64,000 nucleotides of DNA from Variovorax sp. OV700 (GTDB lineage Bacteria; Pseudomonadota; Gammaproteobacteria; Burkholderiales; Burkholderiaceae_C), in NCBI RefSeq assembly GCF_900099805.1, contig NZ_FNDR01000015.1:62001-126000 (forward strand). Reading direction: 5' to 3'. Numbering within the stretch: the stretch's first letter is position 1; each line of letters begins with the position of its first letter. A model generated the notes under the pieces. That model ran no database searches. It saw nothing but the letters and a program-made list of their open reading frames with translations, and was not told where the DNA came from. Shown here piece by piece: positions 59,701 through 64,000 of this stretch. A program made the position numbers and the translations under genes.

Positions 59701-60513
59701 TCATGCGCGCCCGGTCCAGCGCGCCAGGCGGCGCTCCAGCGCGCGGGCCGAGGCGTTCATGAGCCAGCCGACGAGGCCGATCACGAACATGCCGAAAATG
59801 ACCAGGTCCATCTGGAAATGCTCGCTGCCCTCGATCAGCGTGTTGCCGATGCCGCGGCCGGCCACCAGCAGGTATTCGGCGCCGATGGTCGCGAGCCAGG
59901 AATAGATGAGCGCCAGGTAGACGCCCGTGAAGATCGAGGGCAGGGCGGCCGGCAGCACCACCTGCGTGACGGTCTGCCAGCGCGTGTAGCCGTAGACGCG
60001 TGCCACCTCGAGCAGGCCGGCCGGTGCGGTGCGAATGCCGTCGCAGGTGTTGACCACCACTGGCACCAGCGCGGCCAGCGAGAGAAACACCACCTTGGCC
60101 ACGTCGCCGAGGCCGAACCAGACAGAAATCAGCGGAATCCACGCGAACAGCGAGATCTGCTTGAAGGTGTTGAAGCTCGGGCCGACGATACGGTTGAAGA
60201 GCGGCGACAGCCCCAGCAGCGCACCGAGTACGAGGCCCGACGCGGTGCCGATCAGAAAGCCCGTCGCTTCGCGAGCCAGGCTGGCGCTGAGGGCGCGCCA
60301 GAGACGTCCGCTCGCCACCTGGTCGACCGCGGTGTCGAAGACCTTGGCCGGCGAGACCAGCAGCGCCGAGTTCACGACATCGAGCGACGACAGCAGCCAC
60401 CACAGCACGACCGCCGCCACAGGCAGCACGAAGCCGCGCCAGCGGCTGCGCTGCTCCGGCCGAAGGGGCTGCACGGCGGCCAGCTCGGCCGCGTCCCGCG
60501 TGGCCGTGCTCAT
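59701..60513 (-). CDS. SsuC-type ABC transporter permease (second of a pair)
   Basis: The 270-residue permease has the EAA loop RVYGYTRWQTVTQVVLPAALPSIFTGVYLA and SLFAWIPLISVWFGLGDVAKV. It overlaps the upstream permease stop (ATGA) and is its paralogue. Ssu importers usually have one permease gene making a homodimer, so here the pair may form a heterodimer. The frame is open upstream, but that part is a shadow of the first permease. Confidence 0.88.
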   Translation of the reverse strand: MSTATRDAAELAAVQPLRPEQRSRWRGFVLPVAAVVLWWLLSSLDVVNSALLVSPAKVFDTAVDQVASGRLWRALSASLAREATGFLIGTASGLVLGALLGLSPLFNRIVGPSFNTFKQISLFAWIPLISVWFGLGDVAKVVFLSLAALVPVVVNTCDGIRTAPAGLLEVARVYGYTRWQTVTQVVLPAALPSIFTGVYLALIYSWLATIGAEYLLVAGRGIGNTLIEGSEHFQMDLVIFGMFVIGLVGWLMNASARALERRLARWTGRA

Positions 60514-61376
60514 CGCGCGGCTCCGCCGGGTTGGCGCTGGTGCACCGCGGTTTCGAGGCGGTCGAGCAGGCGGTCGATGGCATAGCCGATGGCGCCCACC
60601 ACGATCACGGCCGCCATCACCAGGTCGAGCTGGAACAGCTGCCGCCCATAGACGATGAGGTAGCCCAGCCCTTCGCTGGAAGCCACCAGCTCCACCACGA
60701 CCAACGAGAGCCAGGCCTTGGTGAAGCCCAGCCGCACGCCGGTGAAGAGCGTGGGCACGGCGTGTGGCAACACGATCTCCAGCACCTGCTGGCGCCGGGT
60801 GTAGCCGTAGACCTGGCCGACTTCGCGCAGCGCGAATGAGGTCTGCCGAAAGCCCTGCAGCGTGTTGAGCGCCACCGGCACCAGCGCCGCCTTGGCGATG
60901 AGGATGTACTTCAGCGGTTCGCCGATGCCCACGATCAGCAGCACGAACGGCAGCCAGGCCAGCACCGGGATCTGCACCAGCGCATTGAAGGTGGGCAGCA
61001 CATAGGCCTCGAAGCTGCGCGACAGGCCCATGGCCGAGCCCAGCGCCAGTCCCAGAAGTGTTCCGGCCGCGAAGCCGACCCCCACGCGCGTGAAACTGGT
61101 GCTCACGTGCAACCAGAGATCTCCGCTCGTGGCCAGGTCGCGCAGCGTTTCCCACACGAACTGCGGCGGCGGCAGCACCTGCGGCGAGATCCAGCCCTGC
61201 TCGGCGCCCGTGTACCAGAGCGCGAGCAGGGCAATGGGCAGCAGCCAGGGGAGCGCGCGATCGCCGATGCGGCGCCAGGGCAGCCGCGCCAGCACTGGCA
61301 CGAACGTGCGCGCCGCGGACGCGGGCGCACCTTCGCGCGGACGCAAGACAGCCGCCAATTCTGCTTCCGCGCTCAT
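60510..61376 (-). CDS. SsuC-type ABC transporter permease (first of a pair)
   Basis: The 288-residue permease has VLAWLPFVLLIVGIGEPLKYILIAKAALVPVALNTLQGFRQT and the EAA loop EVGQVYGYTRRQQVLEIVLPHAVPTLFTGVRLG. Its N-terminus has about 35 extra polar residues before the first helix. Its ATG overlaps the receptor stop (ATGA). With the next gene it would form the membrane part of the importer. Confidence 0.9.
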   Translation of the reverse strand: MSAEAELAAVLRPREGAPASAARTFVPVLARLPWRRIGDRALPWLLPIALLALWYTGAEQGWISPQVLPPPQFVWETLRDLATSGDLWLHVSTSFTRVGVGFAAGTLLGLALGSAMGLSRSFEAYVLPTFNALVQIPVLAWLPFVLLIVGIGEPLKYILIAKAALVPVALNTLQGFRQTSFALREVGQVYGYTRRQQVLEIVLPHAVPTLFTGVRLGFTKAWLSLVVVELVASSEGLGYLIVYGRQLFQLDLVMAAVIVVGAIGYAIDRLLDRLETAVHQRQPGGAAR

Positions 61377-62482
61377 CGTGAAGCGACCGACTGGCCCACC
61401 TTCGGCTGTCCCTTGGCGTCGTAGGCCGTCCAGTAGTTGTCCAGCCCTTGCTTCTTCAGTGCGTTCTTAAGGTAGCGCGTGTCGAACCAGTCGTCGACCG
61501 ACACCTCGCGGCGGATCAGCTTGAGCTTGAGCGCGTCGGCCACCACGGCCTTGTAGCGCCCGATGATGAAGTCGTCGGCCAGCGGCGAGTTGCGCACCGC
61601 GAGTTGCTGCTGGTCGAACTCCGCCGCCCAGGACGCGACCGGCGTGCCGCTGCGCGCCCAGATGCGGAAGAGCTCATCGCGGTTCTTCTCGTCCGACGAC
61701 CAGCGCGCCGCCCGCACGAACACGTCGACCACGCGCTGCACCTCGGCCGGGTTGGCCTGCTCGAAGTCTGCGCGCACCAGAAGCGAGGCCTGGCGTGTGA
61801 AGGCCGGATCCTGTCCCTGCGTGGAATACACGACTTTGGCCAGGCCCTGGTCGCGCACCTTGAACCACTCGTAGCCACCGAAGGCCGCATCCACGCCGTT
61901 CGACACCAGTGCGGCCTGCGCGCTGCCGGTGTCGAGGTTCACGCCCTTGATGTCGCGCTCGGCCAGTCCGTTGGCGGCCAGCACGTTGATGGCCACGAGG
62001 TGGCCGTTGGTGCCCCGGAAGATCGAGACCGTGCGGTCCTTCAGGTCCTTGATCGAGCGGATGTCGGACTTGGGCGGCGCCACCAGGTACAGGTTGTTGC
62101 GCGCGCCGCTCGCCAGCAGCAGCTTGGTCTTCAGGCCGTTGGAGCGTCCGACGATCGAGGGCAGATCGCCCTGGTAGGCGAAGTCGATGTGCTTGTTCGA
62201 CAGCGCCTCGTTCACCGCCGGCCCGGCGCCCTTGAAGAACAGCCATTCGACCTTGATGCCCGTCGCCTTGAACTCGTCCTCCAGCCAGTTGTTGACGCGT
62301 GCGACGCCGCCCGGCGAGCCGCCCCAGGTGACTGGATCGCCGCCGCCCGCGGTCGCAACGCCGATGCGGATGGTGTCCGGGGCCGCCTGTGCAGGCAACG
62401 CACCGGCCATCAGCGCGAGAAGGCCAAGCGGTGCCGCCCAACGGCGCAGGCGAGCGAGCAGGGGGCGTGCCGTGCCGTTCAC
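61373..62482 (-). CDS. SsuA-type ABC substrate-binding protein
   Basis: The 369-residue receptor has a signal peptide (ending PAQAA) and an SsuA-like core: TIRIGVATAGGGDPVTWGGSPGG, VEWLFFKGAGPAVNEALSNKHIDFAYQGDLPSIVGRSNG and FRGTNGHLVAINVLAANGL. Both ends overlap neighbours by ATGA, an unusually tight chain. The pattern resembles sulfonate or sulfate-ester receptors. The amidohydrolase upstream suggests that the ligand or a product carries an amide, ester or carboxylate group. Confidence 0.9.
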   Translation of the reverse strand: MNGTARPLLARLRRWAAPLGLLALMAGALPAQAAPDTIRIGVATAGGGDPVTWGGSPGGVARVNNWLEDEFKATGIKVEWLFFKGAGPAVNEALSNKHIDFAYQGDLPSIVGRSNGLKTKLLLASGARNNLYLVAPPKSDIRSIKDLKDRTVSIFRGTNGHLVAINVLAANGLAERDIKGVNLDTGSAQAALVSNGVDAAFGGYEWFKVRDQGLAKVVYSTQGQDPAFTRQASLLVRADFEQANPAEVQRVVDVFVRAARWSSDEKNRDELFRIWARSGTPVASWAAEFDQQQLAVRNSPLADDFIIGRYKAVVADALKLKLIRREVSVDDWFDTRYLKNALKKQGLDNYWTAYDAKGQPKVGQSVASR

Positions 62483-63996
62483 TTCGCGCCTTTCAGGCCG
62501 AGCTTGCGCCCGACTTCGGTGCCTTCGAAGAAGCGCGGATTGGCTTCGGTGTAGAAGCGGTGCGGGTTGTCGAAGACAAAGGCCTTGAAGTCCGCGGCCG
62601 AGATCAAGCCCTGCTGCACCAGGTCCCAGGTTTCTGCCAGCGGCTCGGTGAACTCGGGCACGTCCCAGTGGCCCACGTCGGACGACCAGATCGCGTTGAT
62701 CTTCGTGCCCAGCGGATTCACCTTGGTGTTGAAGGCCGCGGCCACCGTGCGGTCGTCGGCCTCGGAGCCGAAGTAGAAGTTGTTGACCCAGCGGTCGCGG
62801 ATGTCCTCGACCTTCTCGATGCCGGCGAGCGCGAAGTCGTCGATCTCCGATTCATTCGGCTCGCGGCTGTGCGGCAGCGCCGAAATGCCGAGGCTGTCGC
62901 GCAGCAGCTTCGACTTGTCGAGCGTGCGGCCCTTGAGCAAGTTGGCGCCGTAGCGTTCGAACAGCGAGGCGAGCAGCTCGACGTCGGCTTCCGCGGGATC
63001 GTAGTTGCGCACCGCCTTCTTGTTGCGCTTTTCCCAGCGGTCCACGAGGTGCGTGTAGACGTGCGCGCCCCAGTCGGCCCCGCCTTCGAGCAGGCCCACG
63101 CGCAGGCCCGGAAAGCGCCGCGTGACGCCGCCAAAAAACAGCGCCTTGGCAAAGGCCTGCGAGCCATCGGCGAAGTGGCCGATGTGGTTGTTCATGTAGT
63201 TGCTGATCGACTGCCGGCCCGTCCATCCCTGGCTGCCGTAGTGCGTGGTGACGGGCACGCCGAGCTCCACCACCTTGGCCCAGAAGGGGTCGTAGTCGTG
63301 CTCGCTGTCGATGCCGTAGAAGTCGATGTAGCCGGTCTGCTTCGCGATCTCCGGGTGCTCCTTCGCCGGATATTTCTCGGCGATGGCGCGGATCGGACGA
63401 CGCACTCCTCCCGCGATGTTGATCACCTTCAGGCCGAGCGTCTTGACCGCGAATTCCAGTTCCTCGATGCCTTCCTGCGGCGTGTGCAGCGGGATGCCCG
63501 CCACCGGCGTCAGGCGGTCGGCGTACGGTCGGTACTGGTCAGCATGGAAGTGGTTGATCGCGCGGTGCAGCGGCTGGCGGTATTCGCTGCCGGCCGCGGC
63601 CGGCGAGAGCACGTCGTTGGGAAACAGGATCGAGTAGTCCGAGCCTTGCTCGCCCAGGCGCTCGTAGAGCAGCGCGGGCAATGTATAGGTAGCCAGGTCG
63701 TAGGTGTTGCGCGTCACGCGGGCCCACCACGGCGCGCGCAGCGTGCGGTGGAACTGGCGTTCCTCGGGCGTCTGCTGGTACCAGTCCTTGCCGCCGCCGT
63801 TGCGCGTGACGAAGCGCCCGCCCAGGGCCTTGCGCAGCGCGTCGACCAGCTTGTTGCCGCCGTACTGCGCCACGTAATCCTCGAGCACGGGAGCGTAGTC
63901 GTTGACGTGGACATCCGTGTCGATCACGGGATGGTCGAGGCCGGCTTTCACGGCGGCGGAGCGCGATGCGTGCACGCGGTTCAAACGATCGTTCAT
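62479..63996 (-). CDS. Amidohydrolase-family protein (COG2159-like)
   Basis: This 505-residue metal-dependent hydrolase of the amidohydrolase superfamily has the metal-binding DTDVHVND near residue 26, YGSQGWTGRQSISNYMNNHIGH in the middle, GLRVGLLEGGADWGAHVYTHLVDRWEK and a late IWSSDVGHWDVPEF segment. COG2159-type members hydrolyse or decarboxylate aromatic and heterocyclic acids. It is the first visible gene of the minus-strand operon, and its promoter lies to the right, outside the window. Its stop overlaps the receptor start (ATGA). The start ATG 63996 is only four bases from the window edge, so an upstream start cannot be excluded. Confidence 0.85.
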   Translation of the reverse strand: MNDRLNRVHASRSAAVKAGLDHPVIDTDVHVNDYAPVLEDYVAQYGGNKLVDALRKALGGRFVTRNGGGKDWYQQTPEERQFHRTLRAPWWARVTRNTYDLATYTLPALLYERLGEQGSDYSILFPNDVLSPAAAGSEYRQPLHRAINHFHADQYRPYADRLTPVAGIPLHTPQEGIEELEFAVKTLGLKVINIAGGVRRPIRAIAEKYPAKEHPEIAKQTGYIDFYGIDSEHDYDPFWAKVVELGVPVTTHYGSQGWTGRQSISNYMNNHIGHFADGSQAFAKALFFGGVTRRFPGLRVGLLEGGADWGAHVYTHLVDRWEKRNKKAVRNYDPAEADVELLASLFERYGANLLKGRTLDKSKLLRDSLGISALPHSREPNESEIDDFALAGIEKVEDIRDRWVNNFYFGSEADDRTVAAAFNTKVNPLGTKINAIWSSDVGHWDVPEFTEPLAETWDLVQQGLISAADFKAFVFDNPHRFYTEANPRFFEGTEVGRKLGLKGAK

Positions 63997-64000
63997 CTGC

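Noticed and set aside
63983..63993. AAACGATCGTT near the right edge, resembling the TetR operator arm
   Set aside because: It lies inside the start of the amidohydrolase gene, has only one arm, and the match is short enough to be chance.
1..64000. tRNA, rRNA, CRISPR array, insertion sequence, prophage or attachment sites
   Set aside because: No cloverleaf-like, spacer-repeat, transposase or integrase signal was recognised anywhere; the window reads as chromosomal metabolic genes.

Overview
The window is high-GC DNA packed with short-gapped, often ATGA- or GTGA-coupled operons. Bug/TctC solute receptors, liv-type transport coupled to acyl-CoA enzymes, several Ssu/Tau-type transporters and two kinds of dispersed extragenic repeat that I associate with Comamonadaceae suggest a soil or plant-associated betaproteobacterium of the Variovorax type. 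This is inferred from gene content; no rRNA, tRNA or CRISPR array was seen.

1-19.4 kb is almost entirely minus-strand. A branched-chain-type ABC transporter (LivH-M-G-F plus a receptor) is followed by an acyl-CoA synthetase-like protein with altered catalytic motifs, a thiolase, an acyl-CoA dehydrogenase, a second synthetase, a second thiolase and an AraC regulator. Then come an SDR without the normal Tyr/Lys pair, a frameshifted mandelate racemase-like gene, two Bug receptors, a ketopantoate reductase-like gene and the start of an indolepyruvate:ferredoxin oxidoreductase-type gene that runs off the left edge. A divergent TetR gene and two matching palindromes point to a regulator of the liv/acyl-CoA operon.

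20-30.7 kb holds a MarR regulator, a carboxylesterase and an RND efflux locus (divergent outer-membrane factor; TetR, fusion protein and pump on the plus strand, then an SDR). Two equal-length palindromes flank the tetR gene. A glutathione transferase follows.

30.9-33.8 kb is a four-gene cassette: DUF6662-like outer-membrane protein, FMN-binding protein with an SGAT flavinylation motif, ApbE flavin transferase and a His-rich four-helix membrane protein. A Fur-box-like site lies upstream, suggesting an iron-regulated extracytosolic flavin electron-transfer system. Two small winged-helix-like paralogues follow, with a perfect CRP-type palindrome upstream.

34.6-41.9 kb (minus) is an operon of a GntR regulator, an AprA-like flavoprotein, a short AprB-like ferredoxin, a NitT/TauT-type ABC transporter, a HEAT-repeat protein and a DUF971 protein. 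I do not know its function.

42.1-46.8 kb (plus) is the most striking locus: rhodanese, serine O-acetyltransferase, a small XRE regulator, a Family 2A (SrpI-like) encapsulin shell protein and a cysteine desulfurase with a ~260-residue disordered N-terminal domain. This is a sulfur nanocompartment operon whose cargo-loading domain carries an in-frame REP-type repeat pair.

46.9-64 kb is devoted to organosulfur scavenging: a sulfonate-type ABC system, an MsuE-like flavin reductase, two SfnB-like oxidoreductases, a MetQ-like receptor and a DszA/NtaA-type monooxygenase. A convergent operon holds an amidohydrolase, another receptor, two permeases, an ATPase, a second NtaA-type monooxygenase and a DszC/SfnB-like protein. 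Together with the encapsulin operon this region would import organosulfur compounds, release their sulfur with reduced flavin, and handle cysteine sulfur.
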